In this document: positions 25,821 to 34,904 of the stretch, piece after piece
How positions within the stretch are numbered: position 1 is the first letter of the stretch
Layout: each line of letters starts with the position of its first letter
Assembly (NCBI RefSeq): GCF_001422405.1
Contig: NZ_LMMV01000023.1
Coordinates: 63,156-127,155 of the forward strand
Reading direction: 5' to 3'
DNA length: 64,000 bases
Source of the DNA: Pseudorhodoferax sp. Leaf267
GTDB lineage: Bacteria > Pseudomonadota > Gammaproteobacteria > Burkholderiales > Burkholderiaceae_C
Translations under genes and position numbers: made by a program
Notes under the pieces: model-generated
The model's input: the letters and a program-made list of their open reading frames with translations, nothing else
Database searches by the model: none
Told to the model about the DNA's origin: nothing

Positions 25821-27971
25821 ATGCCAGCCACCACCACCTTGCAGCGGCTCGCGGGCACCGCGCTCGCCGCCGCACTCGCCATCGCCTTGCCCGCCTGCGG
25901 CGGCTCCGGCGAGGACAGCAGCGACGTCGCCGTGCGCTTTCCCACCAGCGACCCGGACGCCACGCCCTTCCCGAGCGACCGCTTCACTGTGGCCGACACG
26001 CGCCACCTCACGCAGCGGCGCGTGGCCCTGCCGCTGCCCGACTGCGCCGTGCGCGTGAGCGACTGCCAGGACACCAACGAGCTCAACACGCTGGACGGCT
26101 TCTCGGTCTGGCCGCGCATCACCGTGCCGTTCACGGGTGACATCGATCCGGCCACCGTCACGAGCAACAGCGTCTACCTGCTGCAGGTCGGCGGCGCGGG
26201 CGAGAAGATCGGCATCAACCAGATCGCCTGGGACGCACCCGCGCGGCTCCTGTCGTTCAAGAGCGATGCCTTGCTGCGCGAGCACACGCGCTACCTGCTG
26301 GTGGTGACCGACCGCGTGCGCGACACGGCCGGCAAGCGCCTGGGTGGCGGCGAGTGGATCGAGCCCGCCAGCGGCCTGCCCGTGGGCCGCGCCGCCGACA
26401 CCGGCGACTACCGCGATGCGCTGCGCCAGGCCCTGGCGCTGGCACCGGCCGATGGCGGCAAGCCCGTCGCCGCCAGCGTGTTCACCACGCAGACCGCCAC
26501 CGCCGAGCTGGCCGCCATGGCCGGCGCCGTGAAGGCGCGCACCACGGCCGGCATCGACTTCATGGTCGCCAGCCAGGCCGGCAGCGCCACGCGCGCCGTG
26601 TTCGACATCGCGCAGCTGCAGTCCGGCACCTTCCGCCGCCAGACCGGCACCGCGCCGCAGTTCACCGACAGCGCGTTGCGCCTGGCCGCGCTGCAGCTGG
26701 TGCCGGGCAGCGTCGCGCGCGTGGGCTTCGGCCGCTACACCTCGCCGACCTTCATGGATGCCAACGTGCGCATCGCGCCCACCGGCACGGCCGCCACGCC
26801 GCCCGTCGTGTCCGAGCAGCCCGTGACGGTGCAGATCTTCGTGCCCGCCGGCGCCAAGCCGCCCGGCGGCTGGCCCGTCGTGCTGTTCGGCCATGGCTTT
26901 GGCAGCAACATGCACGACGCGGCCTGGTCCATCGCCTCGGTGCTGGCCTCCCACGGCCTGGCCACGGCGTCCATCCACGTCGTGGGCCACGGCGGCGGCG
27001 CGCAGGGCAGCCTGCAGATGACGACGACGGCCGGCACGGTGGTCAGCGTGACCGCCCCCGGGCGCGGCATCGACCAGAACGGCGACGGCCAGATCGCGGC
27101 CACCGAGGGCAGCACCGCGCCCGCACCCTATGGCGTGATCGGCGCGCGCGACGCATTGCGCCAGACGGTCGTCGACCTCATGGAGCTCGCGCGCCGCTTC
27201 AAGGCCGGCGTGGACATCGACGGCGACGGCCAAAGCGACTTCGACGGCAGCCGCGTGAGCTACAGCGGCCAGTCCTTCGGCGGCGTCTACGGCACCATGC
27301 TGCTGGCCGTGGACAAGGACCTCGTCGCCGGTGTGCCCAACGTGGGCGGCGGCAGCCTGATCGAGGCCACGCGCCTGGGCGGCTTCCGCCCGCTGCGCGC
27401 CGCCCCGCTGGCCGCGCGCGCGCCCTCGCTGGTCAACTTGCCACCGGCGGCCAATGGCGCGGTGCAGTTCGATGAGAACCTGCCGCTGCGCAACCAGCCC
27501 GTGCTGACCCGGCACGTGGATGGCGCGCTGGCCATCGCCAAGGCCTTCGAGGGCAGCGACTGGGCCCAGCAGGCCGGCGTGGCCACCGCCTACGCGCCGC
27601 TGCTGCGCATGCGCCCGCTCGCCGGCCACGCGCCCAAGCCCATCATTTACCAGCTGGCCAAGGGCGACACCATCATGACCAACCCCAGCTCGACCATGGT
27701 CGTGCGCGGCGGTGCGCTGGCCGACCGCGTGAGCTGGTTCCGCCATGACCTGGCGTTCGCGGCCAACGCGGCCGTGGCGCGCAACCCGCACGGCTACCTG
27801 CTCGACATCGCCAACCCGGCCACGCTGGCGCATGCGCTGGCCGCGCAGCACCAGATCGGCACGTTCCTGGCGAGCGGCGGCAGCACGTTCACGGACGCCG
27901 ACGGCGCGCAGCCGTTCTTCGAGAACGGCGTGAACGTGAACGAGCTGGACGCGCTGAACTTCCTGCCTTGA
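25821..27971 (+). CDS. lipase-like lipoprotein with alpha/beta hydrolase fold
   Basis: A 716-residue protein starting MPATTTLQRLAGTALAAALAIA with a lipobox LPAC (Cys26), so it is predicted to be a lipoprotein. An Ig-like N-terminal part (VPFTGDIDPATVTSNSVYLL, DALLREHTRYLLVVTD) resembles the N-terminus of bacterial virulence-factor lipases. The hydrolase part has FGHGFGSNMHDAAW (oxyanion region) and the nucleophile elbow SGQSFGG with Ser485. Two Asp-rich loops, DQNGDGQIAATEG and DIDGDGQSDFDG, look like calcium sites. It probably cleaves esters or lipids outside the inner membrane. It does not look part of the downstream operon. Confidence 0.85.
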   Translation: MPATTTLQRLAGTALAAALAIALPACGGSGEDSSDVAVRFPTSDPDATPFPSDRFTVADTRHLTQRRVALPLPDCAVRVSDCQDTNELNTLDGFSVWPRITVPFTGDIDPATVTSNSVYLLQVGGAGEKIGINQIAWDAPARLLSFKSDALLREHTRYLLVVTDRVRDTAGKRLGGGEWIEPASGLPVGRAADTGDYRDALRQALALAPADGGKPVAASVFTTQTATAELAAMAGAVKARTTAGIDFMVASQAGSATRAVFDIAQLQSGTFRRQTGTAPQFTDSALRLAALQLVPGSVARVGFGRYTSPTFMDANVRIAPTGTAATPPVVSEQPVTVQIFVPAGAKPPGGWPVVLFGHGFGSNMHDAAWSIASVLASHGLATASIHVVGHGGGAQGSLQMTTTAGTVVSVTAPGRGIDQNGDGQIAATEGSTAPAPYGVIGARDALRQTVVDLMELARRFKAGVDIDGDGQSDFDGSRVSYSGQSFGGVYGTMLLAVDKDLVAGVPNVGGGSLIEATRLGGFRPLRAAPLAARAPSLVNLPPAANGAVQFDENLPLRNQPVLTRHVDGALAIAKAFEGSDWAQQAGVATAYAPLLRMRPLAGHAPKPIIYQLAKGDTIMTNPSSTMVVRGGALADRVSWFRHDLAFAANAAVARNPHGYLLDIANPATLAHALAAQHQIGTFLASGGSTFTDADGAQPFFENGVNVNELDALNFLP

Positions 27972-28081
27972 CGACATCGAGACCGGCGATGCAGGCACAG
28001 GGCCGGTGGGTTGCACCGGCTCCTACAATCCGCCGCACCTGCGCCGGGCCCCGAGACAGGCCCGGCGCAGCGCCCCGCGCC

Positions 28082-29110
28082 ATGCAGCATTCCCCATCCA
28101 GCGGCAGCACCCGACCCACCATCTCCATCCAGCAGGTGGAGCAGATCCTGCTGGGCGCACGCCACGCCGGCCACGATTGCGACCGGTTGCTGCAGCGTGC
28201 CGGCATCGCCCCCGAGCTCATGCAGGCGCAGCTCGCGCGCGTGAGCCAGGCGCAGTTCGCCGCGCTGGTCGTGCAGCTGCGCCATGTCACGCGCGACGAG
28301 CTCTGGGGCCTGTGCAGCCGGCCGCTGCCGCTGGGCAGCTTCGAGGCCGCCTGCCGCCTGGCGGTGGGCTGCGAGACGCTGGAGCAGGCCCTGCGCGCCG
28401 GCCTGCGCCACTACCGCCTGCTGCTGGCCGACTTCACGCCGCGCCTGCAGGTGACCGACGGGGTGGCGCAGCTCTCGCTGCTGCCGCGCAGGCCGGCCGA
28501 TGGGCTGCTGGTCTACGCCCAGCGCGCGTTCGCCTTCCTGGCCTACGGCCTGGTGTGCTGGCTGGTGGCACGGCGCCTGCCGCTGGTCGCGGTGGACCTG
28601 CCGCAATCCGAGGCCCAGCGCCCGGGCGACGCGCCCGTTCTGTTCCAGGCGCCGCTGCTGCACGGCGTGCGCACGGGCTGGCGCTTCGAGTCGCGCTGGC
28701 TCACCTTGCCCGTGGTGCAGACCGCCGAGAGCCTGGTGCCCTTCCTGCAGCAGGCACCCGCCAGCCTGCTGCTGAAGTACCGCGACGACAGCCGCCTCAC
28801 CGAGCGCATCCGCCGCATCCTGCGCCGCCACCTGGGCGGCGCCGTGCCCTCGCTGGAGGCCGTGGGCGAGCTGCTCGCGATGACGCCGCAGACGCTGCGC
28901 CGGCGCCTGCGCGAAGAGGGCCGGGGCTTCCGCGAGATCCGCGACGACCTGCTGCGTGACGCCGCCATCGACTACCTCACGCGGCCCGACCTGACCCTGC
29001 CCGAAATCGCCAGCCTGCTGGGCTTCTCCGAGGCCAGCACCTTCCACCGCGCGTTCAAGCACTGGACCGGCGTCGCACCCGGCGCCTACCGCCAGACCCG
29101 CCTCGGGTAA
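28082..29110 (+). CDS. AraC family transcriptional regulator (Arabinose_bd type)
   Basis: A 342-residue protein starting MQHSPSSGSTRPTISI. The first two thirds form the helical AraC-type effector region, with SRPLPLGSFEAACRLAVGCETLEQALRAGLRHY. The C-terminal double HTH is SLEAVGELLAMTPQTLRRRLREEGRGFREIRDDLLRDAAIDYL followed by LPEIASLLGFSEASTFHRAFKHWTGVAPGAYR. This OruR/ArgR-like layout is common for regulators of fatty-acid or aromatic catabolic operons. It lies immediately upstream of, and on the same strand as, the CoA-dependent catabolic genes that it may control. Confidence 0.92.
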   Translation: MQHSPSSGSTRPTISIQQVEQILLGARHAGHDCDRLLQRAGIAPELMQAQLARVSQAQFAALVVQLRHVTRDELWGLCSRPLPLGSFEAACRLAVGCETLEQALRAGLRHYRLLLADFTPRLQVTDGVAQLSLLPRRPADGLLVYAQRAFAFLAYGLVCWLVARRLPLVAVDLPQSEAQRPGDAPVLFQAPLLHGVRTGWRFESRWLTLPVVQTAESLVPFLQQAPASLLLKYRDDSRLTERIRRILRRHLGGAVPSLEAVGELLAMTPQTLRRRLREEGRGFREIRDDLLRDAAIDYLTRPDLTLPEIASLLGFSEASTFHRAFKHWTGVAPGAYRQTRLG

Positions 29111-29271
29111 GCCCTGAGGCGCGGTGCGCCTGCGCCGTATTTGATCGTTCAGGCCAACACGAAGCATCGCTTCGGCCATGGGCCGTGCGCGCGGCTTTTC
29201 CTAGACTTTCCGCACGCTGGACGGCGCCTGCAGCGCGCGCCCTTTCCCTGTTCTCCAACGCTCATTTCGCC

Positions 29272-30093
29272 ATGACACTCAAACTGCAAGACAAGGTTGC
29301 CCTGGTTTCGGGCTCGGGCCGCGGCATCGGCCAATCCATCGCGCTCAAGCTCGCCTCCGAAGGCGCGCGCCTGGTCATCAACGACCTGGACGAAGGCCCG
29401 GCGCACGAGACCGTGGCCGCCATCCGCGCCGCGGGCGGCCAGGCCGTGGCCTGCGTGGGCAGCGTGACCGATGCCGACTTCGGCACGCGCTTCGTAGGCA
29501 CCGCGCTCAAGGAATTCGGCGGCGTGGACATCATCGTCAACAACGCCGGCTACACCTGGGACAACGTGATCCAGAAGATGACCGACCAGCAGTGGGAAGA
29601 CATCCTGGCGGTGCACCTGACGGCGCCGTTCCGCATCCTGCGCGCCGCATCCGACTTCATCCGCGAGGCCGCCAAGAAAGAGGCCGACGCACCGGTGTTC
29701 CGCAAGGTCGTGAACATCTCCTCCACCTCGGGCGTGTACGGCAACGCAGGCCAGGCCAACTACGCGGCGGCCAAGGCCGGCATCAACGGGCTGACGAAGG
29801 CCATGGCCAAGGAATGGGGCCGCTACAAGGTCAACGTGAACAGCGTGGCCTTCGGGCTGATCCAGACGCGGCTGACGCAGCCGCTCACGGCCGGCGAGGC
29901 CAGCGTGGACATCGGCGGGCGGACCATCGCAGTGGGCGTGCAGCCGGACCGTTTGAAAGCCGCCGAAGCCACCATTCCCCTGGGCCGGGGCGGCACGGCG
30001 GAAGAGGCAGCGGGGGCGGTCTACATGTTCTGCATCCCCGAGTCCAACTACGTGAGCGGGCAGGTGCTCGTGTGCGGCGGAGGCCGGCCATGA
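29272..30093 (+). CDS. SDR family oxidoreductase (3-oxoacyl reductase-like)
   Basis: A 273-residue classical SDR starting MTLKLQDKVALVSGSGRGIG. It has the TGxxxGxG-type nucleotide site, NNAGYTWD, the catalytic Ser in VNISSTSGVYG and YAAAKAGINGLTKAMA with Tyr and Lys. It most resembles FabG/3-hydroxyacyl-CoA dehydrogenases and would oxidise a hydroxyacyl intermediate. Between the active site and C-terminus there is an insertion (LTAGEASVDIGGRTIAVGVQPDRL) that differs from FabG itself. Its stop overlaps the start of an acyl-CoA dehydrogenase (ATGATG), so the two are translated together. Confidence 0.92.
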   Translation: MTLKLQDKVALVSGSGRGIGQSIALKLASEGARLVINDLDEGPAHETVAAIRAAGGQAVACVGSVTDADFGTRFVGTALKEFGGVDIIVNNAGYTWDNVIQKMTDQQWEDILAVHLTAPFRILRAASDFIREAAKKEADAPVFRKVVNISSTSGVYGNAGQANYAAAKAGINGLTKAMAKEWGRYKVNVNSVAFGLIQTRLTQPLTAGEASVDIGGRTIAVGVQPDRLKAAEATIPLGRGGTAEEAAGAVYMFCIPESNYVSGQVLVCGGGRP

Positions 30094-31250
30094 TGCAAGC
30101 CCCTCGCGCCTGGATGACGCCCGAGCTCGAACTGGTGCGCGACACCGCGCGCCGCTTCTTCGAGACCGAGTGCGTGCCGCGCCACCGCGACTGGGTGGCG
30201 CAAGGCCATGTGGACCGCGCCATCTGGCGCCGGGCCGGCGAGCTGGGCCTGCTGTGCGCCGGCATTCCCGAGGAGTACGGCGGCGGTGGCGGCAGCTTCC
30301 TGCACGAGGCCGTGATCTGCGAGGAGCAGATGCGCGCGCTGGTCAACAGCTTCTCGATCAACGTGCACAGCGGCATCGTGGCGCACTACCTGCTGGCCTA
30401 TGGCACCGAGGCGCAGAAGCAGCGCTGGCTGCCGCGCATGGCGCAAGGCGAGATCGTGGCCGCCATCGCCATGACCGAGCCCGGAGCCGGCACCGACCTG
30501 CAGCGCATCACCACCAGCGCGGTGAAGGATGGCACCGACTACGTGATCAATGGCGCCAAGACCTTCATCACCAATGGCCTGCTGGCCGACATCATCGTGG
30601 TGGCCTGCAAGACCGACCCCACGGCCAAGGCCAAGGGCGTGTCGCTGGTCGTGATCGAGACGAAGGACCTGGAGGGCTTCCGCCGTGGCCGCCTGCTCGA
30701 AAAAGTGGGCCAGCAAGGGCAGGACACGGTGGAGCTGTTCTTCAACGACATGCGCGTGCCGCAGGCCAACCTGTTGGGCGGCGAGGAGGGCAAGGGCTTC
30801 GCCCAGCTGATGCTGCAACTGCCGCGCGAGCGCCTGGTGCTGGCCATCGGCTGCGCAGCCACCATGCAGCGCGCCGTCGACGAAACGCTGGCCTACACAC
30901 GCGACCGCAAGATCTTCGGCGACTCGCTGCTGCACCTGCAGAACACGCGCTTCAAGCTGGCCGAATGCCAGACCAAGGCCACCATCGCGCGCAGCTTCCT
31001 CGACGACTGCGTGGCGCGGCTTGCGCGCGACGAGCTGGACATCCCCACGGCCGCCATGGCCAAGTGGTGGGTCAGCCAGGCCACCTGCGAGGTGGTGGAC
31101 GAGTGCCTGCAGCTGCATGGCGGCTACGGCTACATGCAGGAATATCCCATCGCCCGCATGTACGCCGACGTGCGCGTCTCGCGCATCTACGGCGGCGCGA
31201 ACGAGGTCATGAAGGAAATCATCGCGCGCGCGATGGAAAAGGGCGACTGA
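30090..31250 (+). CDS. acyl-CoA dehydrogenase
   Basis: A 386-residue flavoprotein. The first Met codon (30090) overlaps the SDR stop. Conserved blocks are LCAGIPEEYGGGGG, AIAMTEPGAGTDL (FAD contact), VINGAKTFITNG, ERLVLAIGCAATMQRA, YTRDRKIFGDSLLHLQNTRFKLAE and LQLHGGYGYMQEYPIARMYADVRVSRIYGGANEVMKEIIAR. These are the two ACAD family signatures. It should introduce an alpha,beta double bond into an acyl-CoA made by the downstream ligase. The chain length or branching of its substrate cannot be read. Confidence 0.95.
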   Translation: MMQAPRAWMTPELELVRDTARRFFETECVPRHRDWVAQGHVDRAIWRRAGELGLLCAGIPEEYGGGGGSFLHEAVICEEQMRALVNSFSINVHSGIVAHYLLAYGTEAQKQRWLPRMAQGEIVAAIAMTEPGAGTDLQRITTSAVKDGTDYVINGAKTFITNGLLADIIVVACKTDPTAKAKGVSLVVIETKDLEGFRRGRLLEKVGQQGQDTVELFFNDMRVPQANLLGGEEGKGFAQLMLQLPRERLVLAIGCAATMQRAVDETLAYTRDRKIFGDSLLHLQNTRFKLAECQTKATIARSFLDDCVARLARDELDIPTAAMAKWWVSQATCEVVDECLQLHGGYGYMQEYPIARMYADVRVSRIYGGANEVMKEIIARAMEKGD

Positions 31251-31274
31251 CCCCACCCGGGGACGGAGAGACAC

Positions 31275-32933
31275 ATGACCCCACGCACATCACCCTGGCA
31301 CCGCCACTGGCCGCGCGGCTTCCCACATGCGCTGGCCGTGCCGCAGAGCACGCTGTTCGACCACCTGGCCACCAGCGCCGCGCGCTACCCGCAGCGCCCG
31401 GCCATCGTCTACTACGACAGCGTGCTGACCTATGCCGACTTCCTGGCGCAAGCCGAGGCGCTGGCCGGCCACCTGCAGCGCGCCGGTGTCGCGCAGGGCG
31501 ATCGTGTGCTGCTCATGAGCCAGAACTGCCCGCAGTTCAGCATCGCCTTCTTCGCCATCCAGCGCTGCGGCGCCGTGGTCGTGCCTGTCAACGCCATGTG
31601 CACGGCCGGCGAGGTGGACCACTACCTCGAAGACAGCGGCGCGCGCCATGCGGTCGCCGCGCAGGAGCTGCTGCCCGCCATGGCGCCGGCCCTGCAACGC
31701 GGCGTGCTGCGCGAGGTCGTGGTGATCTGCTATGCCGATGCGTTGACGGCCCCCACCGCACTCAACGTGCCCGAGGTCGTGCGCGCCCCGCGCCAGCCGC
31801 TCGACCAGCCGGGCTGCACGGCCTGGGCCACGGCGCTGGCCGGTGCCCCCGCGCCGCCCGTGGCCGTGAAGTCCGGCGACCTGGCCGTGCTGCCCTACAC
31901 CTCGGGCACCACGGGCCGGCCCAAGGGCTGCATGCACACGCACCAGAGCCTCACGGCCTCGAGCACTGGCGCCGCGCTCTGGCGTGGCCTGCACGCCGAA
32001 TCCGTGGTGCTGGGCGTGGCGCCGCTGTTCCACCTGCTGGGCCTGCAGAACGCGCTGCTGATGCCCGTGTGGCAAGGCGCCACCGTGGTCATGCTCGCGC
32101 GCTGGGACGCCGCCGCCGCAGCCGCGCTGATCGAGCGCTACCGCGTCTCGGTCTGGGCCTCGCCGCCGGCCATGCTGATCGACTTCTTCGCGCACCCCGA
32201 AGCGCAGCGGCGCGACCTGTCCAGCCTGGCCATGCTCAACGGCGGCGGCGCGGCCATGCCCGAGGCCGTCTCCGCCATGCTCAAGGAGCGTTTCGGCATC
32301 ACCTACATCGAAGGCTATGGCCTGACGGAGACGGCCTCCTTCCTGCACTGCAACCCGCTGCAGGCCAGCAAGCGCCAGTGCCTGGGCATCCCCACCTTCG
32401 GCGTGCATTCGCGCATCGTGGACCCCGAGACGCTGGCCGAGCTGCCGGTGGGCGAGACGGGCGAGCTGGTCACGCGCGGCGCCCAGGTCATGCAGGGCTA
32501 CTGGCGCGACGAGGCCGCGAACCGCGCGGCCTTCATGACCCTCGACGGCGAGCGCTACTTCCGCACCGGCGACCTGGCGGCCATGGACGCCGACGGCTAC
32601 TTCTTCATGCGCGACAGGCTCAAGCGCATGATCAACGTGAGCGGCTACAAGGTCTGGCCTGCGGAGGTCGAGAGCATGCTGTACGAGCATGCCGCGATCC
32701 ACGAGGCCTGCATCGTGGCGCGGCCCGATGCCAAGCAGGGCGAATCCGTCTGCGCCGTCGTCGTGCTGCGCCCCGGCCACGCGCTGGACGAGGCCGCGCT
32801 GATCGCCTGGTGCCGCGAACGCATGGCCGTCTACAAGGCGCCGCGCGCGGTGGAGTTCCGCGCGGCACTGCCCAAGTCCAACACCGGCAAGGTGGCCTGG
32901 CGCGAGATCCAGGAAGCCTACGCCAGGCCCTGA
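31275..32933 (+). CDS. acyl-CoA synthetase (AMP-forming)
   Basis: A 552-residue ANL ligase with all motifs: LPYTSGTTGRPKGCMHTH (P-loop), GYGLTETASFLH, YFRTGDLAAMDADGYFFM, the hinge RLKRMINVSGYKVWPAEVE, and the catalytic Lys in KSNTGKVAWRE. An N-terminal segment WPRGFPHALAVPQSTLFDHLA precedes the domain. It activates a carboxylic acid, probably medium or long chain by overall similarity to FadD-like proteins, for the acyl-CoA dehydrogenase upstream. The gap to the upstream gene is 24 bp, consistent with one operon. Confidence 0.93.
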   Translation: MTPRTSPWHRHWPRGFPHALAVPQSTLFDHLATSAARYPQRPAIVYYDSVLTYADFLAQAEALAGHLQRAGVAQGDRVLLMSQNCPQFSIAFFAIQRCGAVVVPVNAMCTAGEVDHYLEDSGARHAVAAQELLPAMAPALQRGVLREVVVICYADALTAPTALNVPEVVRAPRQPLDQPGCTAWATALAGAPAPPVAVKSGDLAVLPYTSGTTGRPKGCMHTHQSLTASSTGAALWRGLHAESVVLGVAPLFHLLGLQNALLMPVWQGATVVMLARWDAAAAAALIERYRVSVWASPPAMLIDFFAHPEAQRRDLSSLAMLNGGGAAMPEAVSAMLKERFGITYIEGYGLTETASFLHCNPLQASKRQCLGIPTFGVHSRIVDPETLAELPVGETGELVTRGAQVMQGYWRDEAANRAAFMTLDGERYFRTGDLAAMDADGYFFMRDRLKRMINVSGYKVWPAEVESMLYEHAAIHEACIVARPDAKQGESVCAVVVLRPGHALDEAALIAWCRERMAVYKAPRAVEFRAALPKSNTGKVAWREIQEAYARP

Positions 32934-32960
32934 CAACCACGACCCACAGGAGACAAACGC

Positions 32961-33935
32961 ATGCAAGACATCACGCGCCGCCAGGCCCTGGCCCTCACCA
33001 CGCTCGGCCTGGCCGGCCTGCCCGCGCTGGCGCAGCAGGACTTCCCGAGCCGGCCGCTGCGCATCGTCGTGCCCTATGCCCCGGGCGGCGGCACCGACAC
33101 CATCGGCCGCCTGATGGCGACCAAGCTCGGCGAGAGCCTGAAGGCCACGGTGTTCGTGGAGAACAAGCCCGGCGCGGGCGGCGTGATCGGCAACGACATG
33201 GTGGCCAAGGCCGTGCCGGATGGCACCACCATCCTCATGGGCATCACGGTCATGGTGCAGCACCCGGCCATGATGCCCAAGCTGCCCTACGACCTGCTCA
33301 AGGACTTCTACCCCCTGGCCGTGGCCGCGCGCTCGGCCGACCTGCTGCTGGTGCACCGCGACGTGCCGGCCAACACGCTCGAAGAGTTCGTCAAGCTGGC
33401 CAAGGCCAACCCGCGCGACTACGCACTGGGCTCCTACGGCAACGGCACCTCGGGCCATGTGCACGCGGCCATGCTGAGCAGCCAGGCCGGGCTGGACCTG
33501 GCCATCGCCCACTACAAGGGCGCCGGCCCGCTGATGGCCGACCTGCTCGGCGGCCAGGTCAAGGTGGCCTTCCTGGATGCGACCACGGCCGCGGCGCAGA
33601 TGGGCGGCGGCCGCGTCAAGGTGCTGGGCGTGACGGGCGCGCGCCGCTCGCCGCTGGCGCCGAATGCGCCCACCTTCACCGAGCTGGGCTACAAGTCCTT
33701 CGAGCCCTATGGCTGGTTCGCACTGTTCACGCAGGCGGCCACGCCTGCGCCCATTGCCAAGAAGCTGTCCGACGAGCTCAACGCCATCCTGGCCCAGCCC
33801 GAGGTGCGCAAGCGCCTGGAAGAGCTGGGCCTGCTGCCCGGTGGCGAGCCGCAGGCCGAGTTCGCGCAGGAGATGCGGCGCGACCTGGCCATCTGGGGCA
33901 GGGTGATCAAGGAAGCCAACATCCGTGTGGACTGA
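32961..33935 (+). CDS. Bug/TctC-type periplasmic solute receptor
   Basis: A 324-residue protein with an N-terminal signal (TRRQALALTTLGLAGLPALAQQ, including a twin-Arg-like TRRQA). The family core is FPSRPLRIVVPYAPGGGTDTIGRLMATKL, then FVENKPGAGGVIGNDMVAKA and TLMG-like repeats, GSYGNGTSGHVHAAM and YKGAGPLMADLLGGQVK. Bug proteins bind carboxylic acids or related small molecules in the periplasm; many have no adjacent membrane partner, as here. Position inside the operon suggests that it captures the acid that the CoA ligase activates. Confidence 0.94.
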   Translation: MQDITRRQALALTTLGLAGLPALAQQDFPSRPLRIVVPYAPGGGTDTIGRLMATKLGESLKATVFVENKPGAGGVIGNDMVAKAVPDGTTILMGITVMVQHPAMMPKLPYDLLKDFYPLAVAARSADLLLVHRDVPANTLEEFVKLAKANPRDYALGSYGNGTSGHVHAAMLSSQAGLDLAIAHYKGAGPLMADLLGGQVKVAFLDATTAAAQMGGGRVKVLGVTGARRSPLAPNAPTFTELGYKSFEPYGWFALFTQAATPAPIAKKLSDELNAILAQPEVRKRLEELGLLPGGEPQAEFAQEMRRDLAIWGRVIKEANIRVD

Positions 33936-33945
33936 GGAGAGCAAA

Positions 33946-34743
33946 TTGACAAAAGACAGACCCGACCCCTTCGACTTCACCGGCCGCAACGTCTTCGTGG
34001 CCGGTGGCTCCAGTGGCATCAACTTGGCGATTGCCGACGCCTTCGCCGAGGCCGGCGCCAACGTGGCCATCGCCAGCCGCTCGGCCGAACGCGTGGCCGG
34101 CGCGGTCGAGCAACTGCGTGCCCACGGCGGCCAGGCCGAGGGCTACAGCGCCGACGTGCGCGACGCCGAGGCCATCGAGGCCGCGCTGCGCGCCGCGCAC
34201 GAGCGCTTCGGCCCCATCGACGTGCTGGTCTCCGGCGCGGCCGGCAACTTCGTGGCGCCGGCCCTGGGCATGTCCTCCAAGGGCTTCAAGACGGTGGTCG
34301 ACATCGACCTGATCGGCGGCTTCAACGTGGTGCGCGCCGCCCATGCCTTCTTGCGCAAGCCCGGTGCTTCGGTGCTCAACATCTCGGCGCCGCAGGCGGC
34401 CAACCCGACCAGGCTGCAGGCCCACGTGTGCGCGGCCAAGGCCGGGCTGGACATGATGGTGCGCGTGCTGGCCATGGAGTGGGGCGCAGACGGCATCCGC
34501 GTCAACTCGCTCGTGCCCGGCCCCATCGGCGGCACCGAGGGCATGCGCCGGCTGGCGCCCGATGCCGCGGCCGAAAAGCGCGTGACCGATTCCGTGCCGC
34601 TGGGCCGCATGGGCACGACGCGCGAGATCGCCGACATGGCGCTGGTGCTGGCGTCACCGCTGGCCAGCTACGTGACGGGCGCGATCCTGAATGTGGATGG
34701 GGGAAGTTCGCTGCCTGGGGGGCGCGAGCTGGGCGCCAGCTGA
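33946..34743 (+). CDS. SDR, 2,4-dienoyl-CoA reductase-like
   Basis: A 265-residue SDR. TTG at 33946 is preferred as start because GAGGAGA lies 6 bp upstream; an in-frame GTG at 33925 would overlap the receptor gene. It has FVAGGSSGINLAIADAFAEAGANVAIASRS, SGAAGNFVAP, and ISAPQAANPTRLQAHVCAAKAGLDMM, where the usual catalytic YxxxK Tyr is absent, as in 2,4-dienoyl-CoA reductases. VNSLVPGPIGGTEGMRRLAP is the matching C-terminal signature. It would handle dienoyl-CoA intermediates of unsaturated acyl breakdown. Confidence 0.88.
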   Translation: MTKDRPDPFDFTGRNVFVAGGSSGINLAIADAFAEAGANVAIASRSAERVAGAVEQLRAHGGQAEGYSADVRDAEAIEAALRAAHERFGPIDVLVSGAAGNFVAPALGMSSKGFKTVVDIDLIGGFNVVRAAHAFLRKPGASVLNISAPQAANPTRLQAHVCAAKAGLDMMVRVLAMEWGADGIRVNSLVPGPIGGTEGMRRLAPDAAAEKRVTDSVPLGRMGTTREIADMALVLASPLASYVTGAILNVDGGSSLPGGRELGAS

Positions 34744-34755
34744 TCAGGCCGTGGC

Positions 34756-34849
34756 CCCTCACCCCAACCCTCTCCCCAGAGGGGCGAGGGAGCTTGGCCG
34801 CGCTCTTGCTTTTACTCCTTCTCCCTCTGGGAGAGGGTTGGGGTGAGGG
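34756..34849. repeat. dispersed palindromic element, copy 1
   Basis: Perfect 21-bp inverted arms at 34756-34776 and 34829-34849, separated by 52 bp. Each arm region also contains smaller G/C-run hairpins. The right arm is identical in sequence to the right arm of the element at 55361-55465. It lies between two co-directional genes of the operon, downstream of the SDR stop, in a place where it could act on mRNA stability or attenuation. It is a REP-like intergenic repeat; no coding capacity. Confidence 0.85.
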
Positions 34850-34904
34850 CCCGCACGGCCTCCGTCACCCCCCCCACCGCAATGACTCATCGAAAGACAC
34901 CACC

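Noticed and set aside
30170-33949. Very long alternative-frame reading frame of more than 1200 codons
   Set aside because: It runs across several well-supported genes in another frame and is low-complexity Arg/Ala/Gly-rich with no domain. Such frames are expected in high-GC DNA.
31290-34070. Antisense frame of about 900 codons opposite the CoA ligase and receptor
   Set aside because: It is the shadow of genes with complete catalytic motifs on the plus strand.
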